A stretch of 43,278 nt of DNA, taken from IMG/VR virus record IMGVR_UViG_3300015360_000079, positions 1-43,278 of that record, one strand, 5' to 3'. A program made the position numbers and the translations under genes. This DNA is from a virus. Shown piece after piece: positions 25,290 to 33,375 of the stretch (positions are counted from its first letter, which is position 1; every line of letters begins with the position of its first letter). The notes under the pieces were generated by a model. That model was not told where the DNA came from, ran no database searches, and saw nothing but the letters and a program-made list of their open reading frames with translations.

Positions 25290-26504
25290 TTAACCTGCAG
25301 CCGGAGCAGTAAAGTTGTATTGAATGTTATAGGCCGCCGGGTTACGAACTTCACAAGTAAGCTCTGAAGTCAGCGTTCCACCAACAGCGTCAATACCATT
25401 GTCAACAACTTGACCATCCATGTTAAACTCTTTGCTCATGGTTTTCCGACCTTGCAAGTAAGCAAGGCTGAAAGAGCTAAGATCAAGTGCAACTCCCATG
25501 CGCGCCCAAGTAGTATTGGGGCCAAAAGCATTAAACAGCGGATGTTCAACAATCCGGAAAGTTCCCCGGGCCGTTTTAATCGTGCTGAATTGCAGGCCAT
25601 AGCTGGTTTGTCCATCTTGAATGAAATAAGTTCCATTCAGACGAGCAATGCCGTTAATAACCCGGCGAGCCGTGCCCCCAACAAACCACACACGCTCATT
25701 CGCGACTTTAGGGTCAGTCGTTACGTTGAAGCTAAGATCAAGCTGCGCTTCAAGTTGCGTGTAGTTAGTCGTCCCACCAAGAGTAGTTACGTTAGCAGCA
25801 GAGTTGGCAGTAACAATCGAAATCACACCATCCATCGTGTGGAAGGGTTGACTGTTACGAATACCAACAAACTTCTGACCCCAGAACAGGGCTTTTTCTA
25901 CGTCTGCTGCGTGGAAAGCCGCACAATCTTGGCGATTCTCAGCAATGGTAGTATCACCAGCGATAACTTGCGTAGCACCAGCAGTGCCACTAACAGCCCA
26001 AGTATTACGGAAGATTTGGGTATAGTTAGTTACACGAACCGGATTGATTGCCAGAGCATTGGGACGCAACGAAGCTTCCTCAAATGCGCTACCAACCATA
26101 TAAAGTGCAACGCTGGCACCAATTGCAGCAGCAGCAACAGTTCCGACCTGGCGAGTAACAGAAACTTGAGTCGGAGAAAGCACGCTGTTAACAATAATGT
26201 TCTCGCCCGTGGTATCAACACGGAAGATCATACCAGCAAGAACGTTGGTGGTGCTAAGAACAGTAAATACGTTATCCGCAATGGCTTGACCAGCAGCAGT
26301 CAAAGTCATTGAAGGAAAGAGCATGGTTTTCGTAAAGAATCCATGCTCAAATTGCAGCGCAGTTTTGCTTGGCAGCATTGCAGTAAGACCAAACAAAGGC
26401 GCGCTACCATTAGGCATCAACCGCGTAATCATGGAGGCAAAAGATTTCCTCGCAAGATCAGGCGTTAGGTTGGTAGTACCACTAGTCCAAATACCCGCAG
26501 ACAT
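25290..26504 (-). CDS. major capsid protein, SU10/DUF5309-like
   Basis: The 404-residue product has the family pattern: an N-terminal arm (LARKSFASMITRLMPNGSAP), a central segment FEEASLRPNALAINPVRVTNYTQIF-type with the conserved N-x-TQIF, a long helix with ADVEKALFWGQK, and late strands TFRIVEHPLF and FSLAYLQGRK. HK97-fold proteins of this group assemble on a scaffold into the head shell. Position after the scaffold candidate and before a strong terminator fits high expression. This is the best-supported structural call after the terminase. Confidence 0.85.
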   Translation of the reverse strand: MSAGIWTSGTTNLTPDLARKSFASMITRLMPNGSAPLFGLTAMLPSKTALQFEHGFFTKTMLFPSMTLTAAGQAIADNVFTVLSTTNVLAGMIFRVDTTGENIIVNSVLSPTQVSVTRQVGTVAAAAIGASVALYMVGSAFEEASLRPNALAINPVRVTNYTQIFRNTWAVSGTAGATQVIAGDTTIAENRQDCAAFHAADVEKALFWGQKFVGIRNSQPFHTMDGVISIVTANSAANVTTLGGTTNYTQLEAQLDLSFNVTTDPKVANERVWFVGGTARRVINGIARLNGTYFIQDGQTSYGLQFSTIKTARGTFRIVEHPLFNAFGPNTTWARMGVALDLSSFSLAYLQGRKTMSKEFNMDGQVVDNGIDAVGGTLTSELTCEVRNPAAYNIQYNFTAPAAG

Positions 26505-26533
26505 AAATATCTCCTAGTTCTTTTAAAGTTGGT

Positions 26534-27178
26534 TCAAGCCGTTCCAGCAAACAAGCCTTCGAACGAAATAACAGGGCTAGCAGTGACAGCAATATTGGTT
26601 CCGTTTGCAGTCGAGTTCACAGAAACAGTAATAGCCCCGGTTGCAGCATTGACTGCAGTAATCAAGTTCGGAGCTGCACCAATACCAACACCAGAAACAG
26701 CCTGACCAACAGCAACGTTTTTCACATCCGCCAAGTTAACAAGTTGCAGAGTCGGGGATGCGTTAGTCGTATTCATCAACACTGTTGCTTGTGGTTGATC
26801 GCACTCAACAGTAACAAGATAACGACGGATTACAGAAGCAGCAACGTTCACCGTGCCAACGGTAACAACACCAAAAGCAGGCGTAAAAGTCATTGCAAAT
26901 GCAACACCGTTTACATAAGTAAACTCATAAGCTGAACCAGCAGGCGGAGAACCAAGAGCCAGCCAAATGTTATTGCCAGTGTCCGTAGTATCTATAAAGC
27001 CACCAGCCGGGCCAGTTCTACGAACAACACCACCAGCAATAAGTGCAGCAGTAAGAGTGCCAGCGCCAACAGTAGTCAAGTTTTGAGAGATGTAATTACA
27101 AGGAATTACATCTCCCATTTGCGGAGGCCCACCATAAACTCCACCTTGACGTTGACCAGAAGGTAGAAAGAGACCCAT
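26534..27178 (-). CDS. 214-aa head protein, decoration candidate
   Basis: The product is rich in Thr, Val, Ala and Gly with many short strands (LTAALIAGGVVRRTGPAGGF, later SVNSTANGTNIAVTASPVIS), resembling capsid-cementing or Ig-like proteins. It lies between the scaffold candidate and the major capsid gene, where decoration proteins are often encoded. No specific family was identified. Confidence 0.6.
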   Translation of the reverse strand: MGLFLPSGQRQGGVYGGPPQMGDVIPCNYISQNLTTVGAGTLTAALIAGGVVRRTGPAGGFIDTTDTGNNIWLALGSPPAGSAYEFTYVNGVAFAMTFTPAFGVVTVGTVNVAASVIRRYLVTVECDQPQATVLMNTTNASPTLQLVNLADVKNVAVGQAVSGVGIGAAPNLITAVNAATGAITVSVNSTANGTNIAVTASPVISFEGLFAGTA

Positions 27179-27203
27179 AAAAACTCCTATCTAAAATGTT
27201 TTG

Positions 27204-28067
27204 TTAGCCTTGAAAGGGAGATTGGTTGCTCATCGGCTCATTAGAAGTCATGAGAGCTTCCCAATCTAGATCATCAGTCCCGTTGACAGTTCTACCACCA
27301 ACAGGGTCATTAGGATTTCGTTTACCACTTGAATTTTGAGCTTTTCCGGTAATCAACTCTGCCATGCCTTGCATTACTTGTTTGGCTTGGTCAGCAATTT
27401 GGTCTGGCGTTGCACCAGGAGTTTTTGCGTAAAGTTGACTGGAAATAGCTTCAAGAATGGGCTGAACTACAGGGTTTTGAAATGCAGGGTTATCTCTTGC
27501 AATTTGTGCCCGGGTCATAGATTGATTAACTTGACCCGGAATTGATTCTTTCATTGCCTTACCACTATGTTCGTAAGCACTTTTAGCCAAACGATTTGAA
27601 ACATTTGTGCTCATCATCAAAGTGCTTTGCACAGTCTGATTCAAAATCTGGCTAAAAGCTTGCATATCTCCAGAAAGTGCTTTCTGCATCAATTCAGGAG
27701 AAATATTTCTTGCTACATCTACAGTTTTAAGTTGCTCTTGCAGTTGTTTAGGATCAAGATTGAAAGGGTCAATCGCTTGAACCGGCTTTCCATCCGCGCC
27801 TGTGGGAGTAGTAGGAGTTTGCCAAATATCCTTAAAGTTATCAAGTGGAGATTGGGGCTTGCCTTGATTGTCTGGATTCCCATCAGCACCCATTTTAGGT
27901 TCATTGGGGTTAGGATTTTGGGAAGGATTAAGATTCCCACCATTAGGCGCAGGTGCAGCCCCCGGAGTAGTTCCAGAATTAGTAGGTTGATTTTTTCCAT
28001 CCGCAGTAGGAACTTGCGGAGCTTGTGCTTGATTCTTGCCAAAGATCATTTCCATTACGCCAGCCAT
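27204..28067 (-). CDS. 287-aa scaffolding / capsid assembly protein candidate
   Basis: The first 90 residues are disordered and rich in Pro, Asn, Gln and Gly (GAAPAPNGGNLNPSQNPNPN). The second part is helical and charged (DPKQLQEQLKTVDVARNISP and later ATPDQIADQAKQVMQGMAEL). The hydrophilic, partly coiled sequence and place between portal and capsid are typical of tailed-phage scaffolds. An AAGGAG site precedes the ATG. No protease domain was seen. Confidence 0.65.
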   Translation of the reverse strand: MAGVMEMIFGKNQAQAPQVPTADGKNQPTNSGTTPGAAPAPNGGNLNPSQNPNPNEPKMGADGNPDNQGKPQSPLDNFKDIWQTPTTPTGADGKPVQAIDPFNLDPKQLQEQLKTVDVARNISPELMQKALSGDMQAFSQILNQTVQSTLMMSTNVSNRLAKSAYEHSGKAMKESIPGQVNQSMTRAQIARDNPAFQNPVVQPILEAISSQLYAKTPGATPDQIADQAKQVMQGMAELITGKAQNSSGKRNPNDPVGGRTVNGTDDLDWEALMTSNEPMSNQSPFQG

Positions 28068-28072
28068 TTTAA

Positions 28073-28369
28073 CTACTCCTTAGTGGGGGTTACAACATTG
28101 GATTGAACTTGCGGGGGAGGTGTAGATTTCGCATGTTCAGAATCTAAAAGAAGTTGCTCCAAAACTTTAATCATGCCAGTTGCATGAGCTTGGTTTTGGA
28201 TAAAATCTCCGGGACTGGCAGGGTCAAAACGAAGTTCTAACATACCTTCTGCCAAATCCGCGATTAGAGTCTGAATTCTAGCAACTTGCAATTCAGTAAG
28301 TTGTTCAGCTTGATGTTGCTCAGTTGGAGTTAATTCATACTTTGTAAACTTGGATGGAACTAATTTCAT
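28073..28369 (-). CDS. hypothetical 98-aa protein coupled to the portal gene
   Basis: The ATG overlaps the portal stop (ATGA). The product is helical (TPTEQHQAEQLTELQVARIQ and later ATGMIKVLEQLLLDSEHAKS) with a Pro/Thr-rich end. Small proteins are often encoded between portal and scaffold in podoviruses; no function can be given from sequence. Confidence 0.6.
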   Translation of the reverse strand: MKLVPSKFTKYELTPTEQHQAEQLTELQVARIQTLIADLAEGMLELRFDPASPGDFIQNQAHATGMIKVLEQLLLDSEHAKSTPPPQVQSNVVTPTKE

Positions 28370-30276
28370 GCTGGTGCTCCTGGGGCTTGCGGTTGCGGAA
28401 CATTTGGTTGTTGTGCATTTGTCATTGCTTGAGTTTGAGCAATGTATTGCTGTTTTTCTTCTGGTGTGCGCTTAAAGTCATCAATAAACTTAGCACCTTG
28501 ACTCTTAGCCCACCAAATAAACATATCAATTGAGTCATATTCAGCTCGCAACCCGGGGTCACTAGCAATAGCTTGCAACACAACCTGCATGAAACTAGAA
28601 TCCAGAATCTTATCCGTTGGCAACATACCATCCGAGATTTGGAGTTCCAATGAGGCTTTTCTAAGTGCTACAGGGTCAATAGCAACACCCCTACCTTCAG
28701 TAAGATTAAAGATTGAGCCAGCACCCTGGAATTGCAGAACATTAGTTTTCAGAATCTCTTTAATCGTAGTCATCATCTGAGCTTCAATAAAGAGTGCAAG
28801 AGTTTGAAGTCTAGCATTGGAGTTACCCATAACAGTTTCAAACTCTCGTCTTGTCTTGTTTCCTTTTTGAAACTGCCCTTCTTGCGGTTTATTAATTCCA
28901 TTAACCCGCTGAGCCATATCTAGAACTAGCTCTGCACCCTGAACCCAACCAGCCATGTTCTGTTCCTGAAAGGGAACTACTGCAAAAGCTTCTCCAACAC
29001 CTTTGTTGTAAGCCGAGTTTTTAACTGGAATCCGTGCGACCGGATTATCTTTATTAATGTCCGCCTCACGGATTCTGGAAGGGTCGTAGAAGATTCTATC
29101 CATAACTCGCCGTCTGTCACCCTGAGCTTTACATGCCATATTCGCAGTGGCAATCTGCTGATAGGGAATAACGTTCCAGGCAAAGGACTTTGTTTGGAAC
29201 CACAATCCATCTTCGATAGGTTGCCCAAACACTGTAGGAAGCATGTTATGGGCATTTGTAAGTCTCTCGAAATAGATTACATATTGGTGGTTGATTAGAA
29301 TCAATTTCCAAATTTGGGGATGAGAAGCAAAGGGAGTTCGAATGTTGAAATCAGAAGGAATAATCCTCACGTAGAGGGTTGTTACTTCATAGATTCCATA
29401 CATCGGCATTACTTTATTGGGGTTTTCCAGCCCCGACCAAGCAAGCCAATTTAAGTTTACGTTATTAACCGGGGAGTTTCCAAGTGCATTGGGATTAATC
29501 TGGGGAATGTAGTATTGCTGAGCCATCATTCCCCCGCCAATGTTGGAACTAAAGGAAGGCTCAATATTCTTTTTAACTAAGCCTTCTTGCGGGAGACTGT
29601 TGATTAGAGTTTTCAGCATAACTCTAGTATAAATCTCAGTGTAGCCTCCAAATTCCCCTTTCTGGGCTACATCCGCAATCGGAACTCGCATATCAAAAAT
29701 GCAGTTATAGGGGTCAATCCGCTTACAACGATTTCCTTGCCAAACAATCTGCTCAGGTTTTCCTTCATTGCCATTTTTAAAGCTTGCATCAGTAACTAGA
29801 CTATAAGTTGTCTCTCTAACCCACGAGGTATCAATTCCCATGTAGTTATACTTCAGTCCATCACGGAAAGCCATCATGAATTCCCGCACCCATTTTCCTT
29901 TAACCTGTTGCTGCTGAAAAATGGTATCTACCTGCAGAGCAACATCAATGTTTTGTGGCGTTCCCGCGGCGGAGAACATAGGAAAACCGGTGAGAAAGCT
30001 AGAAACGAGATAAGCTAAACCTGTTTCTACTTGGGGATAGACAATTGGAACTACGGGGTCTTGAATCTTCCTAAAATCTCCCTGTGCATTAGCAAGAATG
30101 CTTTGCACATTGTCATAACCTAAATTTCCTTCCCGCATATATTGCTTATCAACAAATTCCAGCATGGGACGAACACTCCAACCCATGTTGAATTGTGCAT
30201 AGCAAGCTTGTTCAAACTGAACAAAACCTTGCAGAGTTGCATCGGTAAGAGAAATAGGGGTAGATTCAGCAGCCAT
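28366..30276 (-). CDS. portal protein
   Basis: The product has 636 residues when started at the ATG at 30276 (MAAESTPISLTDATLQGFVQ), which has GGAT 8 bases upstream. A TTG at 30303 would overlap the terminase stop. Portal-like features are the Gln- and Tyr-rich N-terminus (MREGNLGYDNVQSILANAQG), a predicted wing region with GFPMFSAAG, a central beta part and a Gln/Pro-rich end. Size and position directly after the large terminase make this the dodecameric DNA gate. Identification is mainly by order and size. Confidence 0.75.
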   Translation of the reverse strand: MAAESTPISLTDATLQGFVQFEQACYAQFNMGWSVRPMLEFVDKQYMREGNLGYDNVQSILANAQGDFRKIQDPVVPIVYPQVETGLAYLVSSFLTGFPMFSAAGTPQNIDVALQVDTIFQQQQVKGKWVREFMMAFRDGLKYNYMGIDTSWVRETTYSLVTDASFKNGNEGKPEQIVWQGNRCKRIDPYNCIFDMRVPIADVAQKGEFGGYTEIYTRVMLKTLINSLPQEGLVKKNIEPSFSSNIGGGMMAQQYYIPQINPNALGNSPVNNVNLNWLAWSGLENPNKVMPMYGIYEVTTLYVRIIPSDFNIRTPFASHPQIWKLILINHQYVIYFERLTNAHNMLPTVFGQPIEDGLWFQTKSFAWNVIPYQQIATANMACKAQGDRRRVMDRIFYDPSRIREADINKDNPVARIPVKNSAYNKGVGEAFAVVPFQEQNMAGWVQGAELVLDMAQRVNGINKPQEGQFQKGNKTRREFETVMGNSNARLQTLALFIEAQMMTTIKEILKTNVLQFQGAGSIFNLTEGRGVAIDPVALRKASLELQISDGMLPTDKILDSSFMQVVLQAIASDPGLRAEYDSIDMFIWWAKSQGAKFIDDFKRTPEEKQQYIAQTQAMTNAQQPNVPQPQAPGAPA

Positions 30277-30290
30277 TTTAGTTATCCAAT

Positions 30291-31856
30291 TTAAAAGGAA
30301 CAAATCTGTTCTTGGGATACAACCTTAGCTTTTGCCCAAGCATCATCTTCAAGAGCTTCGGATGTTTGGCAAGACCAGTAGTGTTCTTCCACCATCTGTC
30401 TTGCATAAGCACAAACATCCAACTTGTTATCTAAGTTATCAGTTTTCTTCGGGTCAAACTGACAAATTTCAAATATTACTGCATCCCAGACTAGATCGCC
30501 AAGATAGAGTTCTGGTTTAGCAGCGATTAATTCTTTAAACATCCGCGAGATTCTAGAAACTTTACTAACTCCGCGGGGAGCCACAGGAACACAAAGAATC
30601 TGACCGTGGATTTGTAGTTTATCCATTGCTTGGCCAAACCAATAAAGCAAGGTAGATTGATAAGCTACATCTTCAATTCCAATGCAGGGACAGCCAGTTT
30701 CAAAACAAAGCTCAAGAGCTAGGCGGATTGTTTCTCCCGGGCTAAACTTTCCAGATTTTAGTCTTTGGAGGACTGGAGTTTGATCGTAGACTTCAAAGTA
30801 TCCAATTTCAACATTATCTCCATTAAGCTTTCCTGAAGCTGGGTCAATAATAATAAACTTTGCGTCGGGTTTGCTAAATCCATCTTTGTAAGGATTTTTA
30901 GGGATTTTCGAAACATCAATTCCAGCTCTACTTCCTGCAAATTCATCGTTAAGAACCTCAGAGAAAAAGATCTCTGGATGCCCCATTGCAATATCGCTCT
31001 TTAGTTCTGAGACGATTTGCTCATAGGGATAAAGTTCTTCCCAAATAGATTCTCCGTTAATGTCAATTGCACCTGCAATAAAGGAAATCCATTCAGGATT
31101 ATGTTTAAGCTTTTTCAGGATACAAGTCATTTGAGCATACATATTTCCAATGTAGAGAAATGTGCAGCCTTCCTTGCCTCCTGCTTTCATTGCAGTGCCA
31201 ACCATCCAGCGTTCTAACTTCTCAGATTCAACTACAGATTCTGCACATTCTGCTGTTTGTATATCATCAAAGATCATGAAATCCGGGCGAGTAAGTTTAA
31301 GATTCAAACCCCGCATGGAAGTTCCAGCACCAAGAGCTGCTAGAATCATATTCTTTCCACGGAAGCCAAACTTTTTAAGTTTTGATTGATCTAATTCCTT
31401 ATTAACCCGCCAATCCCCGAAAACTTTCTTAAAGTTATGGGAATCCATGAAATCTATTACGTCTGCAATTGTGTTCTCTGCTAGTCCTTCCCGAGAACTG
31501 TAGACGCAAATAAATTTCTTTTTTGTAAACAGAATAGTATAAACAATTAGCAAGCGGATTACAGTAGTTTTGCCTAGTCCGCGGGGGAGCCCAATTGCTA
31601 TCTTTGAAAAATCCCGCAGCCTTTTAAGTCTGTCACAAAGCAGAATCCAAATTTCAACAAAAACCGGGGGAAACGCATACTTAAATACATCAGGATTTAG
31701 AAACCCCGCAAGAAAATCCAGGCTGGCTTTGCAAGCTTCTATGATTTCTTCAAACTTTACAGTTATTTCTTTTGTTGTTGAACCCCCAGATTCTGCTTCT
31801 GGAACGCGGGTTGTTTCAACATCAAAAAGACTGTGCAGATCATCTGCTTGTTTCAA
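30291..31856 (-). CDS. terminase large subunit
   Basis: The ATPase domain has Walker A GLPRGLGKTT at 89-98 and Walker B FMIFDDIQ at 193-200. The RNase H-like nuclease domain has D338 (FIIIDPASG), E395 (IGIEDVAYQ) and a late Asp in NLDNKLDVCAYA near 490. It packages DNA into the prohead through the portal. The start is a TTG at 31856 that overlaps the stop of a 49-codon ORF (TTGA), suggesting coupled translation. The 521-residue length is normal. Confidence 0.93.
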   Translation of the reverse strand: MKQADDLHSLFDVETTRVPEAESGGSTTKEITVKFEEIIEACKASLDFLAGFLNPDVFKYAFPPVFVEIWILLCDRLKRLRDFSKIAIGLPRGLGKTTVIRLLIVYTILFTKKKFICVYSSREGLAENTIADVIDFMDSHNFKKVFGDWRVNKELDQSKLKKFGFRGKNMILAALGAGTSMRGLNLKLTRPDFMIFDDIQTAECAESVVESEKLERWMVGTAMKAGGKEGCTFLYIGNMYAQMTCILKKLKHNPEWISFIAGAIDINGESIWEELYPYEQIVSELKSDIAMGHPEIFFSEVLNDEFAGSRAGIDVSKIPKNPYKDGFSKPDAKFIIIDPASGKLNGDNVEIGYFEVYDQTPVLQRLKSGKFSPGETIRLALELCFETGCPCIGIEDVAYQSTLLYWFGQAMDKLQIHGQILCVPVAPRGVSKVSRISRMFKELIAAKPELYLGDLVWDAVIFEICQFDPKKTDNLDNKLDVCAYARQMVEEHYWSCQTSEALEDDAWAKAKVVSQEQICSF

Positions 31857-32002
31857 AGACCTAAATCCTTTTCAATCTCTTTCAGAATCCTAATGGCTTT
31901 GTCTGCATCAAGCTTGCGTTGTTCTTCCTCAGCAATCTGCTGCTTAGTTTTATGAAACTTGCAAGCCTCAGAACATTTCTGCTGTAATTGGTTCTGGGGC
32001 AT
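31853..32002 (-). CDS. 49-aa ORF bridging the two terminase genes
   Basis: An ATG at 32002, inside the end of the small terminase gene, opens another frame and encodes a Cys-containing helical peptide (QQKCSEACKFHKTKQQIAEE, then ending KEIEKDLGL). Its TGA overlaps the TTG start of the large terminase, which is the arrangement of a coupled gene. It may be a real small protein or may act mainly to deliver ribosomes to TerL. Confidence 0.5.
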   Translation of the reverse strand: MPQNQLQQKCSEACKFHKTKQQIAEEEQRKLDADKAIRILKEIEKDLGL

Positions 32003-32525
32003 TCTTGACTTTGTGATTATCATCTTGCTCTCCTTCTAGTGCCTTGCGGGAATCAGCCTCAGCAATTCTGGCCAATAAGTTTTTAGCCCCAATTGTTGCC
32101 ATAGTCTTTCCTTGGACTGAGACAACTTGGTTTTCATTATTAATTTGAATGTTTTGAACAAGAACTTTAGGAAGCACAATCGAAACCAAAGAATCTCTAA
32201 TATTCAGGGTTTGCTCAGTAGGAACACCTGCACCCCGGCGAACCATTTTGTTTACTCGTTCCAGCGCGCTTAGAATCTTGTCAGGATTCATAAACAAGTC
32301 AATGTTTTCTTCGAGCTTGTTCAGAAGGGTATCTTCTAAGCTGTTATATCTTTCATCTCGTAGGGTTGCGCTTTGCAGCAAATCTACTTTCCTGGCTGCT
32401 ACTGCTCCAGCAAAAGTATCATCCTTTAAGAGTTCAGTAATATAACTTTGCTCACATCCTACTGCTAATGCCGCTGCTGCCGGGGAGACCCCGTTTCCGA
32501 GAAGTTCCTGAATCTTTTCCTTCAT
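31968..32525 (-). CDS. terminase small subunit candidate
   Basis: The 185-residue protein begins with a helix-turn-helix-like segment (GVSPAAAALAVGCEQSYITELLK split across residues 12-34) suited to recognising packaging sites. A helical oligomerisation region (LLNKLEENIDLFMNPDKIL) and a polar tail follow. It is the first gene of the late block, directly upstream of the large subunit. AAGGAAAA precedes the ATG, and a sigma-70-like promoter lies about 45 bases further upstream. Confidence 0.75.
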   Translation of the reverse strand: MKEKIQELLGNGVSPAAAALAVGCEQSYITELLKDDTFAGAVAARKVDLLQSATLRDERYNSLEDTLLNKLEENIDLFMNPDKILSALERVNKMVRRGAGVPTEQTLNIRDSLVSIVLPKVLVQNIQINNENQVVSVQGKTMATIGAKNLLARIAEADSRKALEGEQDDNHKVKNAPEPITAEMF

Positions 32526-32569
32526 GGGAGTTTTCCTTGCATGTTTCTAAGTGTTTCTAAGTTGATAAC

Positions 32570-32598
32570 ATTATCTCTTGTCAGGGGTAAAGTAGCAA
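32570..32598 (-). promoter_or_regulatory. sigma-70-like promoter for the late block
   Basis: On the minus strand, TTGCTA (32598-32593) is followed after 17 bases by GATAAT (32575-32570). Transcription would start near 32563 and run into the small terminase gene. A 10-bp tandem repeat (GTTTCTAAGT, 32543-32562) lies just downstream in the leader. Confidence 0.5.
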
Positions 32599-32751
32599 GT
32601 GGAGATCGGAGCTGGCTTTCTTAATTTTTAAAAAATTTTTTTTGAATTTAATTTCTTATGTTGTTTTCAAAAACTTCAGAAATTTTTAACGCGTGACTTA
32701 GGATATAAGAGAGGCCGCACCCCAAAAAGGCCCCTTACCGGCCTGATAAAT

Positions 32752-32774
32752 GCGAATCATTCTCATTCTCATTC
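32752..32774. promoter_or_regulatory. Fur-box-like site 1
   Basis: GCGAAT-C-ATTCTC-ATTCTC-ATTC follows the hexamer layout of ferric uptake regulator sites, with repeated ATTCTC units each one base from ATTATC. Proteobacterial iron-regulated promoters often carry this form. The match is seen; binding is inferred. Confidence 0.5.
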
Positions 32775-32794
32775 AGCCTGCGTGACCAGCTAAG

Positions 32795-32844
32795 TTAGTA
32801 AGTACTCACTATCTAATCTCATATTGTTAGTGAGTACTAACTAA
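32795..32844. repeat. 17-bp inverted repeat with 16-bp spacer
   Basis: TTAGTAAGTACTCACTA (32795-32811) and TAGTGAGTACTAACTAA (32828-32844) are complementary at 16 of 17 positions. There is no T-run on either side, so it is more likely a regulator or enhancer site, or a replication hairpin, than a terminator. A smaller CTACCC/GGGTAG hairpin follows at 32845-32864. Confidence 0.65.
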
Positions 32845-32864
32845 CTACCCATCCTGCCGGGTAG

Positions 32865-32883
32865 GGTAATGATAATCATTCTC
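32865..32883. promoter_or_regulatory. Fur-box-like site 2 (strong match)
   Basis: GGTAATGATAATCATTCTC matches the 19-bp Fur consensus GATAATGATAATCATTATC at 17 positions and contains a 6-1-6 palindrome, AATGAT-A-ATCATT. It lies about 50 bp upstream of a TTGACG sigma-70-like element. Confidence 0.6.
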
Positions 32884-33013
32884 ACTGCGGGGATTGATAG
32901 CCTACCGTCTATCAGTTGACGAATTTTCGACAGGCTGTAGATTCTTCGGCATGGCTAAGTCTTTGATTCTAAAGGCTTTCTTCTAGCCTATGTCAATTTT
33001 TCGTCATTTTGCT

Positions 33014-33029
33014 TGGCATACTTGTTGCT
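33014..33029 (+). promoter_or_regulatory. second, weaker sigma-54-like promoter
   Basis: TGGCATACTTGTTGCT keeps the invariant GG (33015-33016) and GC (33027-33028) separated by 10 bases, and the TTGC block, with one change from the TGGCAC consensus. It lies 69 bp upstream of the stronger copy. Confidence 0.4.
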
Positions 33030-33082
33030 TAGGTTTTAGCTAAGTACTTGATTTGATTGAGTTTTTTATTTTCTACCTAGCA

Positions 33083-33098
33083 TGGCACGCCGCTTGCT
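33083..33098 (+). promoter_or_regulatory. sigma-54 (RpoN) promoter matching the full consensus
   Basis: TGGCACG-CCGC-TTGCT matches the -24/-12 consensus TGGCACG-N4-TTGCW exactly, with GG and GC 10 bases apart. Transcription would start near 33110 and read into the accessory genes from 33204. Such promoters need an activator bound upstream; the 17-bp inverted repeat at 32795 is a candidate site. Confidence 0.6.
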
Positions 33099-33128
33099 AC
33101 ATAGTAGGCATGAACATTTTCTTATTTT

Positions 33129-33154
33129 GTGCAGTGCACCATTGTTAGTAACAA
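33129..33154. promoter_or_regulatory. two short palindromes in the probable leader
   Basis: GTGCA-G-TGCAC (33129-33139) and TTGTTA-G-TAACAA (33142-33154) are perfect odd-length palindromes just after the predicted sigma-54 start point and before the first accessory gene. They look like operator half-site pairs. No matching regulator was identified. Confidence 0.4.
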
Positions 33155-33203
33155 GTGTGAGAGGCTTTTCTCTGTTTTTCAACTGAAAAAAAGGATTAGA
33201 ACC

Positions 33204-33368
33204 ATGAAGAAATCATTGGAGGAATTGGACAATGCCTACACCAAGGCATGTGTCAAGGCCGTTAAGGCCGATTTTGACTACGCCAAGGCCAAGGCAAATG
33301 CCGAGGCCGCTTGGGCCGAATACTTCTCAGCCAAGGCTGCATGCGAGGCCAGGGCCAAGATGGCGTGA
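33204..33368 (+). CDS. 54-aa Ala/Lys-rich helical repeat protein
   Basis: The ATG at 33204 follows AAAAAGGA; an upstream GTG at 33129 lacks a ribosome site. The product (MKKSLEELDNAYTKACVKAV and later ADFDYAKAKANAEAAWAEYF) is a single amphipathic helix with aromatic residues at roughly heptad spacing. It resembles the 68-residue product at 33513 in design. GC content and GGCC density are much higher than in phage core genes. It is the first gene after the sigma-54-like promoter. Function unknown. Confidence 0.6.
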   Translation: MKKSLEELDNAYTKACVKAVKADFDYAKAKANAEAAWAEYFSAKAACEARAKMA

Positions 33369-33375
33369 GACTATC

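Larger units (their letters stand above)
32526..33203. promoter_or_regulatory. 678-bp divergent control region without genes
   Basis: No credible gene is present between the small terminase and the first accessory gene. The stretch holds a minus-strand sigma-70-like promoter, an AT-rich run near 32625-32660, two Fur-box-like sites, a 17-bp inverted repeat, several smaller hairpins (32894-32914 and near 32971-32989), a plus-strand sigma-70-like candidate (TTGACG-N16-TAGATT, 32916-32943) and two sigma-54-like promoters. Two short palindromes follow in the probable transcript leader. Confidence 0.7.

Noticed and set aside
25410-26312. 300-aa plus-strand frame opposite the major capsid gene
   Set aside because: A shadow of the capsid gene: rich in Ser, Asn and Arg as expected from the reverse frame, with no neighbours on that strand.
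33129-33203. GTG start for the first accessory gene giving a 79-aa product
   Set aside because: It overlaps palindromes in the leader and has no ribosome site, while the ATG at 33204 has AAGGA at good spacing.
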